Shown here piece by piece: positions 46,562-55,172 of a DNA stretch of 64,000 bases. Under the pieces are notes generated by a model, which ran no database searches, was not told the DNA's origin, and worked only from the letters and a program-made list of their open reading frames with translations. Within the stretch, counting starts at the first letter, position 1; every line of letters begins with the position of its first letter. The stretch is from Streptomyces vinaceus. Lineage in GTDB: Bacteria > Actinomycetota > Actinomycetes > Streptomycetales > Streptomycetaceae. Location of the stretch: positions 1,798,001 to 1,862,000 of the forward strand of contig NZ_CP023692.1 of NCBI RefSeq assembly GCF_008704935.1, read 5' to 3'. Both the position numbers and the translations under genes were made by a program.

Positions 46562-47796
46562 CCACCACCTCACCTGTCTCCTCCACGGCCGGCGCGAAGC
46601 CGGCGCAGCCTCCGGCCGCCCGCTCCTCGCGGACCGTCGCCTTCCTCGCGTTCGCCACGATGTTCGTCATCGGGACGGACACCTTCCTCGTCGCCCCCCT
46701 GCTGCCGACCCTGACCGACGCCTTCGACGTCTCCCCCGACATCTCGGGCTGGATGGTCAGCGCGTACGCCCTGGGCTACGCCGTCTTCGCCCTGATCGCC
46801 GGTCCGATATCGGACGGGCGGGACCGGCGCCGGGTGCTGCTGACCGGGTTGACCGGGTTCATCGTCATGACGGCGCTGTGCGGGTTCGCGCAGGGGTTCT
46901 GGACGATGATCCTCTTCCGGTTCCTCGCCGGCGTGAGCGCCGCGTTCGTCTCCCCTCAGATCTGGGCGTCCATCCCGGTGCTGGTCAAGCCCCAGGAGAT
47001 CGTCCGGACCATGGGCTTCGCGACCGCCGGGCTGTCCATCGCCCAGTTCGCGGGCATCCCGCTCGGCAGCTGGCTCGCCGCGGGCTCCTGGCACCTGCCC
47101 TTCTGGTGCATCGGCGGGCTCTCCGTGGCGCTGTGGGTCCTGCTCGCCCGCCTCTTCCCCTCGATCCCGGGCCGACCCGGCGCGGGCAGCGGGGCGAAGG
47201 CCATCGTCGGCACGTACAAGACTGTGCTCGGCACCGGCCGGCTGCGCTGGTACCTGCTGGGCTACCTCGTCTTCCAGACCGGCAACTTCGAGGCCATCTC
47301 CTTCCTCGGGTCCTGGTTCACCAAGGACTTCGGGTTGAACGTGGCCTCCGTCGGCACCGCGATGATGGCGGTGGGCGCCGGAAACGTGATCGGCTCCCTG
47401 TTCGGCAGCCGCCTGGTCGCGCGCCTGGGCCTGTACCGGTCCCTGCTGACCGGTGTGCTGACCATGGCCGTCCTGTACTGCCTGGTCCCGCTCGCCCCGA
47501 ACCTGCCGGTCGCGCTGGCGCTGCTGGCGCTGGTGATGATGACGGGCGGGTGCGTGTTCCCGGTGTTCATGAGCATCCTGCAGTCGCAGACCGAGACGGC
47601 CCGGGGCACGGTCTCCTCGTTGTCCAACTCCGCGATGTACGTGGGTACCACGGTCGGCGGCGCCGTCGGAGGAGTGCTCCTCGCCAACGTCCCGGGGTTC
47701 TGGGGCGTGGCCGGGTTCACCGTCGCCGCCTACCTGGTCTCGCTCTGCGTGTACGCGGTCGCCGGCGCCTTCAGGAAGCAGGAGGCGCAGGCGTGA
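46558..47796 (+). CDS. MFS efflux transporter
   Basis: 412 aa with 12 membrane segments. TDTFLVAPLLPTLTDAFDV, the motif-A loop GPISDGRDRRRVLL and the FRFLAGVSAAFVSPQIWA segment place it in the DHA1 drug-efflux group (AraJ/Cmx type). It is translationally coupled both upstream (toroid protein) and downstream (oxidoreductase). It probably exports the cluster product or gives self-resistance. Confidence 0.88.
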   Translation: MTTTSPVSSTAGAKPAQPPAARSSRTVAFLAFATMFVIGTDTFLVAPLLPTLTDAFDVSPDISGWMVSAYALGYAVFALIAGPISDGRDRRRVLLTGLTGFIVMTALCGFAQGFWTMILFRFLAGVSAAFVSPQIWASIPVLVKPQEIVRTMGFATAGLSIAQFAGIPLGSWLAAGSWHLPFWCIGGLSVALWVLLARLFPSIPGRPGAGSGAKAIVGTYKTVLGTGRLRWYLLGYLVFQTGNFEAISFLGSWFTKDFGLNVASVGTAMMAVGAGNVIGSLFGSRLVARLGLYRSLLTGVLTMAVLYCLVPLAPNLPVALALLALVMMTGGCVFPVFMSILQSQTETARGTVSSLSNSAMYVGTTVGGAVGGVLLANVPGFWGVAGFTVAAYLVSLCVYAVAGAFRKQEAQA

Positions 47797-48743
47797 ACAC
47801 CGCCGTCCTCTTCGACCGGTACGGGGACCCCGGGGTCCTCTACCCGGCCGAGGTGCCCGATCCCGTCGCCGGGCCCGGCCAGGTGGTCGTCCGGCACACC
47901 GCGATCGGGGTCAACCCGATCGACTGGAAGATCCTCTCCGGCGAGGTCCGCGCGTACGTACCGATGGACCTGCCCGGCGGCTGCCTCGGCGTCGAGGGGG
48001 CGGGCGTGGTCGTGGAGGTCGGGGCCGGGGTGCGCCGCTTCCGGGTCGGCGACCGCGTCATCCGGCACGGCCGGCCCGGCGCGTTCAGGGAGTACGAGGC
48101 CGTGGCCGCCTCGCAGGAGGCCGACGAACTCACCCTGTGCCCCGACCGGTTCAGCGACGAACAGGCCGCCGTCCTGCCGGTGGCCGCCGGCACCGCCTAC
48201 TCGGCCCTGCGCCAGGTCGGGCTGCGGCCCGGGGAGCGGCTGCTGGTGCACGGCGCCTCCGGCGGCGTGGGCCTGGCCGTGGTGCGGCTCGCCCTGCTGC
48301 TGGGCGCGGGGGAGGTCGTCGGCACGGCCTCCCCCGCCCGCCACGGCCTGGTCCGTGCCGCCGGCGCGACCCCGGTCGGGTACGGGGAAGGTCTTGCGCA
48401 GCGCCTCGCGGAACACGGGCCCTTCCATGCCTCCGTCGACTGCGCGGGCGGGGCGGAGCCCACCGGGGCGGCCGTCCGGCTCGTCGCGGGGGCCGACCGC
48501 CGGGTCACGATCGTCCCGGACGCGGCGGCCCAGGCACGCGGGGTCCGCTTCCTGGAGCACCTCCCGCTGGAACTGTCGAGCACCCTGGACCTGATCGGCA
48601 CGGCCCCGTTCGAGCTGCCCATTGCCGCCCGGTACCCGCTGGAGCAGGCCGGCGAGGCGCTTGCGCACTCCCTGCGGGGAGGCGTCGGCGGGAAGATCGT
48701 GCTGGTGCCCGGCGGGGAAGCCCGTCGCCGGGCGACCCCGTAA
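47793..48743 (+). CDS. NADPH-dependent quinone oxidoreductase-like protein
   Basis: 316 aa; the GTG start overlaps the MFS stop, with AGGAGG eight bases upstream. The MDR fold is complete: AIGVNPIDWKILSGEV, then GERLLVHGASGGVGLAVVRLA near residue 150. There are no zinc ligands. It is probably a tailoring enone or quinone reductase in the cluster. Similar in layout to the unlinked gene at 20318. Confidence 0.85.
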   Translation: MNTAVLFDRYGDPGVLYPAEVPDPVAGPGQVVVRHTAIGVNPIDWKILSGEVRAYVPMDLPGGCLGVEGAGVVVEVGAGVRRFRVGDRVIRHGRPGAFREYEAVAASQEADELTLCPDRFSDEQAAVLPVAAGTAYSALRQVGLRPGERLLVHGASGGVGLAVVRLALLLGAGEVVGTASPARHGLVRAAGATPVGYGEGLAQRLAEHGPFHASVDCAGGAEPTGAAVRLVAGADRRVTIVPDAAAQARGVRFLEHLPLELSSTLDLIGTAPFELPIAARYPLEQAGEALAHSLRGGVGGKIVLVPGGEARRRATP

Positions 48744-48817
48744 CCCCCGTGACCCCAGTGGCTCCCGTGACTCCCGCGGCCCACCGCCCCTCCACCGGCC
48801 GGCCCGGTTCTTCTATA

Positions 48818-48839
48818 GTCGTAGAACGTTGAATCTGCC
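48818..48839. promoter_or_regulatory. Cluster operator site B (arsR promoter)
   Basis: TCGTAGAACGTTGAAT lies directly after TATAGT (48814-48819), a good -10, so a bound repressor would block the start point. The element includes TTCTA/TAGAA inverted arms (48811-48815 and 48822-48826). It is nearly identical to site A. Confidence 0.6.
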
Positions 48840-48901
48840 GGCCTGCAGGTACTCGCCGGGAAGGCGCGGGCCTGGTGCCCACGACACGAAGAAGGTCGCC
48901 C

Positions 48902-49249
48902 ATGCGCAGCCCGCTCTACCATCCCGACCGGTCCGAGATCTCCCTGGACCGGGTGCTGCACGCGCTCAGCGATCCCATCCGCCGGGACATCGCGCGCGTG
49001 ATGTTCCTGGAGGGCTCCCGCTCCTGCGGCCAGCTCGTCTACCCGATCGCCAAGTCGACTCTCTCGCACCACCTGAAGGTGCTGCGCGAGTCCGGTGTCA
49101 TGCACACCGAGGTCCGGGGCACGACCCGGATCATCACCCTGCGGCGCGACGACCTCGACGCCCGGTTCCCCGGGCTCCTCGACGCCACGCAGATCACCAG
49201 CCCCGCGCCGGAGGCGGAACCGGTCCGCGCGGGCGCGGCCTCCGCCTGA
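48902..49249 (+). CDS. ArsR/HTH_20 family repressor
   Basis: 115 aa from the ATG with AAGG seven bases upstream; a GTG at 48875 is possible. It has winged-helix residues HALSDPIRRDIARVMF and STLSHHLKVLRESGV. The metal-binding CxCxL motif of true arsenic sensors is missing, so it probably responds to an organic ligand or acts by default repression. The operator-like site B in its own promoter and copies at 43019 and 44278 make it the likely cluster regulator. Confidence 0.88.
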   Translation: MRSPLYHPDRSEISLDRVLHALSDPIRRDIARVMFLEGSRSCGQLVYPIAKSTLSHHLKVLRESGVMHTEVRGTTRIITLRRDDLDARFPGLLDATQITSPAPEAEPVRAGAASA

Positions 49250-49339
49250 GGGGACCTTCTCGGCCCCGCCCACGATCCCCTCGGGCCCCGACACCCGGCG
49301 CGACCCCGTGCGCCGGCCTCTCGCAGTGAAGGGATCACG

Positions 49340-50185
49340 ATGACCTCGACCGTGCCCCGGCGCCCGGCCCGCAAGGCCGGCATCGACCTACCGGTCCTCG
49401 GACTGGGCACCTGGCGGACGATCGACCGGGCCGGCCCGGACCGGCTGGCGGGCCTGCTGGAGGCCGCCCGCACGGTCGGCGCCCGGCTGGTGGACACCGC
49501 CCCGGTCTACTCCGACGCGGAACCCCGCCTCGCGCGGCTGCTCCGCCAGGACCCGTCGTTCTTCGTCGCCACCAAGATCTGGGACACCGAACCGGAGGCG
49601 GTCGAAGCCGTCTTCGCCGAGCAGCTCACGGGCTACGGACGCTCTTGCATCGACCTCCTCCAGGTGCACAACCTCAACGGATGGCGGGCGAACCTGGCCT
49701 GGCTGGACCGTCAGAAGGCGGCCGGACGAGTCCGTTTCACCGGCGTCACCTACCAGTTCGACCACGCCTTCGGCATGGGCGGCACCCGGGCCGACCTCGC
49801 CCACGTCATCGCCGCCGACCAGGTGGACTTCGTCCAGGTCAACATGAACGCGGCGGAGCCCACCCTGGCCGAGGACATCCTCCCTGCCGCCGCCGAGGCG
49901 GGCATCGGCGTGGTCGTGATGCGGCCGTTCGGCGAAGGCGCGCTGTTGGCGGAGCCGCCGTCCGCCGGCTTCCTGCGCGAACTGGGCTGTACGAGCTGGT
50001 CCGAGGCCCTGCTGCGCTGGGTGCTCACCCACCCCGAGGTCACCACCGTCCTGACGGCGACCTCGCGGCCGGAGCACTTTCTCGCGAACGCGGCGGCCGC
50101 CCGGTCGGGCCCGCTGGGCCCGGCGGAGGCGGAGGCCGTGGCCGACCACGCACGGTCGGTCCTGATGACGAGGTCCGGGCGATGA
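49340..50185 (+). CDS. Aldo/keto reductase
   Basis: 281 aa. (beta/alpha)8 reductase signatures: LVDTAPVYSDAE with the catalytic Tyr near residue 55, KIWDTEPEAVE with the Lys, and IDLLQVHNLNGW in place of the classical catalytic His segment. The NADPH site TTVLTATSRPEHF is C-terminal. It may reduce a keto-sugar or an aromatic intermediate. It is 90 bases after arsR, and its stop overlaps the start of the next HTH gene (ATGA), linking it to the regulatory chain downstream. Confidence 0.85.
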   Translation: MTSTVPRRPARKAGIDLPVLGLGTWRTIDRAGPDRLAGLLEAARTVGARLVDTAPVYSDAEPRLARLLRQDPSFFVATKIWDTEPEAVEAVFAEQLTGYGRSCIDLLQVHNLNGWRANLAWLDRQKAAGRVRFTGVTYQFDHAFGMGGTRADLAHVIAADQVDFVQVNMNAAEPTLAEDILPAAAEAGIGVVVMRPFGEGALLAEPPSAGFLRELGCTSWSEALLRWVLTHPEVTTVLTATSRPEHFLANAAAARSGPLGPAEAEAVADHARSVLMTRSGR

Positions 50186-50676
50186 CCGCGAGCCGAACGG
50201 AGGGCGGCGGCGAGAGCCTCACCGGCCGGATCAACCACCTCTTCTCGATCGCCGGATACCGAAACCACCTCGGCCGGTGGCAGACCTTCGGCACCGGCGA
50301 GGCCGCCGACCTGATCAGCCGCTCCGAGGACCGCTACGGCGTCCGGGTCTCCCGCAGCTACCTGGGCATGCTCCGGTCCGGGCGCTACACCAACCCCTCG
50401 ATCGCCGTGGTCATCGCGCTCGTCCGCTTCGTCAACGACCATCTCGCCGAGGGCCATCCGGAGATCACCGTCGACTGGCTCACTTCCGGCGCCACGACAA
50501 CCGCCCCCGGCACGGCGGCGGGCCGGCCTCCCACCGACTGGGCCGATCCGGCCGACGGACTCGGCGCGCTCGCGGACCGGCAGGTGCAGCACATCGCCCT
50601 GCGCGCCGGCCGCATGACGCCCGAACTGCGGGACCGGCTCATCGCGATCCTCGACACCATGGAAGGGGCCCCGTGA
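50182..50676 (+). CDS. XRE-type helix-turn-helix regulator
   Basis: 164 aa. A 434-Cro-like HTH is seen around DLISRSEDRYGVRVSRSYLGMLRSGRYTNPSIAVVIALVRFV (residues about 36-80). The rest is helical with a Pro/Thr-rich linker. It is coupled to both neighbours by 4-base overlaps. The XRE plus ImmA pairing resembles repressor/anti-repressor-protease systems. Confidence 0.8.
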   Translation: MTASRTEGGGESLTGRINHLFSIAGYRNHLGRWQTFGTGEAADLISRSEDRYGVRVSRSYLGMLRSGRYTNPSIAVVIALVRFVNDHLAEGHPEITVDWLTSGATTTAPGTAAGRPPTDWADPADGLGALADRQVQHIALRAGRMTPELRDRLIAILDTMEGAP

Positions 50677-51164
50677 CCTCCGGCCGGCTGAGCACCATGC
50701 GCGACTGCCGCAGGTACGTCCGCTCCCTGCGGCTCGATCCGTACTCCTCCGCGCACGAGCTGTGCGACCAGATCAGCTCGGCGCGGGGCAGGCCCATCCG
50801 GGTCGTCGAGGCACGGCTGCCGGTCCCGGGCCCGATGGGGGTCTGGGTCTGCCGGACCGACGACGACGTGGTGATCGTGCAGGACCTGGCCGTCGGCGCC
50901 CACCGCGACCACATCGTGCTGCACGAACTCGCCCACATCCTGTGCGAGCACGAGGGCGAGCGGTACCGGCACGACGAGCCGGCACTGTCCGCGCTCGGCG
51001 GCCTCCCCGAGGGCGGTGCCGTGGTCAGGTTCCGCTCGGTCCACGACTCGGCGGCCGAGCGCGAGGCCGAACTGCTGGCCGCCGCGTTCGCCGAGTTCGC
51101 GATCGACGACCGGGCAGAGGCGAAGGTGTCCTGGGACGTGCAGCGGTACTTCGGCGGGGCGTGA
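50673..51164 (+). CDS. ImmA/IrrE family metallo-endopeptidase
   Basis: 163 aa from a GTG overlapping the previous stop. The zinc protease motif HELAH is near residue 90 (IVLHELAHILCEHE), with a third-ligand candidate in EREAELLAAAFAEFA. ImmA-type proteases cleave a cognate XRE repressor, here most simply the protein encoded just upstream. Confidence 0.88.
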   Translation: MTSGRLSTMRDCRRYVRSLRLDPYSSAHELCDQISSARGRPIRVVEARLPVPGPMGVWVCRTDDDVVIVQDLAVGAHRDHIVLHELAHILCEHEGERYRHDEPALSALGGLPEGGAVVRFRSVHDSAAEREAELLAAAFAEFAIDDRAEAKVSWDVQRYFGGA

Positions 51165-51170
51165 GCCGTC

Positions 51171-52172
51171 ATGGTCACCCGGCTCCAGTCCCTGCTGTCC
51201 GCGTTCCTGTGCCTGGCGCTGCTCGCCAAGATGGTGGCGCTGCGGGTCGGCTCCCGGCCGACCCCGCAGGCCCCGCTCCTGCTGACCGCGCTGGGCAGCT
51301 TCACGGTCGCCGCACTCGTGGGCATCCCGGCGGTCCGCGCTCAGATCCCGATCGCGACCGTGCCCGGGGTCGCCTCCATCATCATGGACACCGGTGTGTC
51401 GGTGAGCCTGGCCCTGTTGGCAACGTACCTGTGGACGCCCCTGTGGCGCGCGGGCCCGGTTCCGTGGTGGCGAGGACGACTGTTCCTGACCGCGTTGGCG
51501 GTGAGCGCACTGCTCGCCGCCCTGATGGCGTCGACCCCGAGGGCCCTGCGCACCGATCCGCTGCAGAACCAGTACACCGGGGACTGGCGGATCGTCGGCG
51601 TCTACGTAATCGGGAACCTGTTCTTCCTGGGGTGCTCCGGGGCCTCGGCGATCGCCTGCGCCCGGATCGTGCGGATGGTGCGCGGCCACATCGCCGTCGG
51701 GGTGGCGGTGGGGGCCGTCGGCATGGTGGCCTACGCGGTCACCTGCGTGAACCGGCTGTTCCTGGTGGCCGGTCAGCCGCTGCTGGCGGGCGAGTGGTTC
51801 ACCTGGTACAGCGTGCTGAACTTCGTCTTCACCGAGGCCGCCGTCCTGGCCAGCGTGCTCGGCCTGCACTTCACCGCGGTCTGGCGGGTCACGGTGGGCT
51901 GCCGGCGGCTCTGCGACGACCTGCGGGTCTTCCTGCTCCTCGGACCGGCGTGGCGGCGGCTGACCGCGCTCCACCCGGACGTGGTGCTCCCCTGGGAACC
52001 CGGACCCCGCGGCCTGCGGGACCGGCTCGACCTCTCGTACCGCAGGTACCGGCGGGAGATCGAGTGCCAGGACGCCCTGCTACTGACCGGCGCCCACCCG
52101 GCCGAACGCCCCCGGCCAACCCCCCGCCGACACCCCACCGCCCACACCTCCCCCGGTACGCGTCACCCCTGA
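51171..52172 (+). CDS. MAB_1171c-like polytopic membrane protein
   Basis: 333 aa with about seven hydrophobic segments (the first at residues 5-22, the last near 225-245) and a cytosolic C-terminal tail of about 85 residues ending in a Pro/His/Arg-rich stretch. It matches the actinobacterial membrane proteins that usually follow XRE and ImmA genes. Their role is unproven; transporter or sensor are guesses. The gap to the protease gene is 6 bases. Confidence 0.75.
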   Translation: MVTRLQSLLSAFLCLALLAKMVALRVGSRPTPQAPLLLTALGSFTVAALVGIPAVRAQIPIATVPGVASIIMDTGVSVSLALLATYLWTPLWRAGPVPWWRGRLFLTALAVSALLAALMASTPRALRTDPLQNQYTGDWRIVGVYVIGNLFFLGCSGASAIACARIVRMVRGHIAVGVAVGAVGMVAYAVTCVNRLFLVAGQPLLAGEWFTWYSVLNFVFTEAAVLASVLGLHFTAVWRVTVGCRRLCDDLRVFLLLGPAWRRLTALHPDVVLPWEPGPRGLRDRLDLSYRRYRREIECQDALLLTGAHPAERPRPTPRRHPTAHTSPGTRHP

Positions 52173-52214
52173 CGCACCGCCCCCGCACGTAACGCGCACC
52201 GGAAAAACAGCGGA

Positions 52215-52320
52215 TCAGGCGCCCTTGGCGACCGGCTCCAGGATCGCGACGCACTCGACGTGGTGGGTAATCGGGACGGCGTGGATGAGTAGCCACTCGA
52301 GGAACTGCTGGTCAGCGCCC
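52215..52320 (-). pseudogene. C-terminal fragment of an RNA m5U-type methyltransferase
   Basis: The minus strand reads THHVECVAILEPVAKGA-stop, matching the C-terminal THHVE-VA-L motif of TrmA/RumA-family RNA methyltransferases in actinobacteria. Upstream sequence (ADQQFLEWLLIHAVPI) departs from the family, and no motif for SAM or the catalytic cysteine exists. It is the stub of a lost gene. Confidence 0.65.
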
Positions 52321-52398
52321 CGCGAGTAGCTCCGGTACGGTGGGCGAGCGTCAGATGAGCGTCACGGCCTGGCTGCCTGACCACCGTCCGCACTGTCA

Positions 52399-52905
52399 TC
52401 AGGCCAGGTCGGACAGCAGTACGTCAAGGACTGTCTCCTCCTCGATGCGGACGCCCAGTTCTCAAGTGCGTCGGGCAGAAACGGATCCCAGGGGCTTCGG
52501 CCGGTCGTCCGGTCAGAGGTGGACCGCCCCGAATGGTGAGGGCCGCGGCACGGTAGTCAGCCGTCGTATAGCTCCAGGGCAGCCACGGGACGCGGCGCAG
52601 CTGCGCGGAGGCGATGCGCAAGCCTCCCCCAGTCGAAGTCGCCGTGGACATCGGCCGCCGCCGCTAGCACGGTCCGGTTCTCGCAGATCCGGATCGATGG
52701 GGCGGAGATGCCGGGAGGGTTGCGGATGAGCTGCCGCAGGGGCAGGACGCATGGTTCGCCCGCGTCGGCCGCCCAGTCCAGGACGGGAGTGCCGCGCAGG
52801 TTCAGGGTGAGGACGGTCGAGGACAGCTCGTCTCGCAGCAACGCGGCCGATGCCCAGGCCTCGCGCGCCATTCGGCGCCCGCGCCATCGGGGAAACCGGT
52901 CAGTG
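52399..52905 (-). pseudogene. Broken Wadjet JetD/TIGR02679-like (DUF2399) gene
   Basis: Family-like pieces appear in order but in different frames: WASAALLRDELSSTVLTLNL, EPCVLPLRQLIRNPP, ENRTVLAAAAD, then (after deletion of the toprim-like centre) HGDFDWGRL, then TTADYRAAALTIRGG and PLTGRPAEAP in a second frame, WDPFLPDALE in a third, and LGVRIEEETVLDVLLSDLA-stop. At least three frameshifts and one internal deletion are needed. The family is the topoisomerase-VI-like nuclease subunit of Wadjet plasmid defence. No jetA, jetB or jetC is nearby. Confidence 0.72.
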
Positions 52906-53230
52906 CTCGTACTCCTGCCAGGACTCCGCCGCCCGGCGAAGCGCCCCAACGAGCTCATCGCGGTCATTGTCCCGCAGCGGACGGAGCGGACGACAGGAAC
53001 GAAAGCACTTGGCTGATTCGCGACGCGGAACGCAGTCGTGCGGTCCCCGACCGGGCCGCGTGTCGGACGTCGTAGATGCCCTTGGCCGGGACGCGCGTCA
53101 ATCAACAGATGTGCAAGCACGTGACGATGTCAGCCACCGCCCTCACAGGCTACGGGTCAGCGAAAGGAGCCTCTGGGAGACCGAGGAGGGGACCAACTTC
53201 GCGGAACTCCGCGAACGGCCCCGGCAAGGC

Positions 53231-54812
53231 TCAGTCCCCCTTCGGAAGGCTCTCGTACGAGAAGGTGCACCGGACCCTCCCGTCGGCCGCCGGTACAAGG
53301 CGTACCTGCTCGGCTGGCACCTGCACTGCCTTGCCCGCCGGCTCGTCCCACAGCGAGATGGTCCCCCGGCCTCTCCGAAAGAGACATACGGGCGCCCGGG
53401 CTTCAGGACACCGCCCTGGCTGCTGAGCTTCGCCGCGGGGACAGTCGGTTCCACGCACATCCATTCCGGCTCCACCCCGAAGTAGGAGGGCAGCTCCGCC
53501 TGCCGGACCGCCGCCGCACGGAGGCCCTTCACCGCATCACCCACTGAGTCCAGCGCCCCCAGCAGGCACAGGACCGCCGCAGCTGCCTGGGCTGCCACGT
53601 ACAGAAGGACGTTAAGCCGCTCGATGGGACTGACGAACGGCGCGTGTACGTGTTTCGCGATGCCCCTCAAGGCTGGCACGAACAGGGCGGAGCCGAACAG
53701 ACTCAGCAGTTTCACCGCCGAGACGGCCTGCCAGATTGCGGGCGTCGAGGTCCTCGGGCGTCAGGTCGAGGGTGTCCGCGTACATCGCGTGCAGCACCGA
53801 TCCGGACGACACTACGGCGGACGCGACGACGGCGAAGGCAAGGGGTGATCCAGTCGGTCCATGTCCATTGACGGACAAGAAGCCAGATCCCCCAGGCTGT
53901 CGTCAGGACGGCGAAGACCGTCAGCATCTGTACCGGGGTCCAGCCCCGGCTGTCCCCCAGGTCCGCGCCGAGAGCCGCGGCCAGAAGGAGGGCCGCCACC
54001 GCACTCCACAGCACGAGGCTCCACGCACGGCCTCCGGACGCGAACATGTCGCGTGCCAGCCAGGCTCCCGCCAGGAAGCACACCACCGCCGCGCCCGCCC
54101 AGATCCACGTCCGTACCCCACTCGCCTGCCGGGCGACCACCGCACAGAAGACCATGATCAGCAGCCAGGCCACGAGGCGGTTCGTCCTGCGGCGAAGGTC
54201 CTCCGCGCGGCGCGGCACGATGTGGCCGCGCTCCCGGCCGGAAGGCGACCGCACGTCGGTGACGGCTTCGGGGGCGGAACCACTCAGCCGGTCCATACGG
54301 GCGAGTCGGCGGGCTTCGGACGCCGTGCCCGTGACCACCATGCCGGTGTCGTGGTGGCCGCGCCTCTCCGTGAGTCGTGCGCCCGCGAGCACGGCAGCGC
54401 GACGCAGCCTCACCAGCGGCGTCCGCTGACCCGGTGCGGGCACGCGCGGCGGTCGGTGCGCCAGTGTGTGCGCTTGCCAGGTGGTTAGCTGCTCCCGGTC
54501 CCGGTCCATCGTGTCGCACCGCCGTGCGTACATCTCCAGCCCGGTGGCGCGCGCAAGACTTTCCACACGCCAGCCCGCGGCCCGCCCGGTACGACGGTTG
54601 CGGGCTCCGAAGAACCGCACCTCGACGGAGAACAGCCGGGACGACGAGTCCGCCCTCAACACCCCCGCTGACGCTCCGTCACCGCGACCGAACGAGCTGA
54701 CAACAGGCCAGCCCTGCCCTTCGAACTCCCCCTCCGCCCGGTCCCAGTCACGCTGCCCGCCCCGTACCTCGATCAGCACGAGCACGCATTGGTCGTAACG
54801 ATTCGCGTGCAT
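53231..54812 (-). pseudogene. Frameshifted polytopic membrane protein, unknown
   Basis: It starts MHANRYDQCVLVLIEVRG with AGGAGG four bases before the ATG. About 330 codons are intact, including four membrane segments (the first LVAWLLIMVFCAVVA). The frame then breaks at a short C run (near 53849) and resumes as ITPLAFAVVASAVVSSGSVL. It breaks again near 53740 to IWQAVSAVKLLSLFGSALF and once more near 53365 to TISLWDEPAGKAVQVPAE, ending at 53231. Three frame changes in one protein mean a decayed gene or an error-prone assembly. I recognise no family. Confidence 0.6.
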
Positions 54813-55172
54813 CCGCCCTCCTCTCATCCGCGTCTGAAGCTATGGCAGCCGGAGCGCTGCCTGTTCCGGGGTGGTCCTGGCCTCGTCGACGGTGAGGCGC
54901 GGTGTCCGGGGCTGCCCGCATGGGGCTAAGGGGCCAGTGCGCGCCGGGCGCTTAGGGGCTCGGGGACGCTGGCGGCATCGCAGGCCGTTCTCCCGCGCCG
55001 CGCGCACCGTGAGTCAAGGACAGCATTTGGCCGGATCCCACCGACTGGTCGGCTTCCTACCGCGTTGAGTCAACCTGCCATCTCGCGTTCACTGTATGTA
55101 ACAACCACCAGGTGGGTAGGGTGCGGCGCAGTAGGCGCCGGCGACCGTACCGGGCAGATCGGGGGACGGTAG
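54813..55172. other. 360-base spacer upstream of the defence genes
   Basis: No gene is seen. The last 100 bases before the helicase start contain an A/T-richer patch (TTCACTGTATGTAACAACCA near 55088-55107) that may carry the promoter, and GGCGCAGTAGGCGCC, a short inverted repeat near 55127. Confidence 0.4.

Noticed and set aside
48902..49249. Arsenic or metal sensor ArsR
   Set aside because: The CxCxL metal-binding motif in the recognition helix is absent and no arsenic resistance genes are near.
52173..55172. Prophage or integrative element attachment site
   Set aside because: No tRNA, integrase, transposase or direct repeat was seen around the decayed region.
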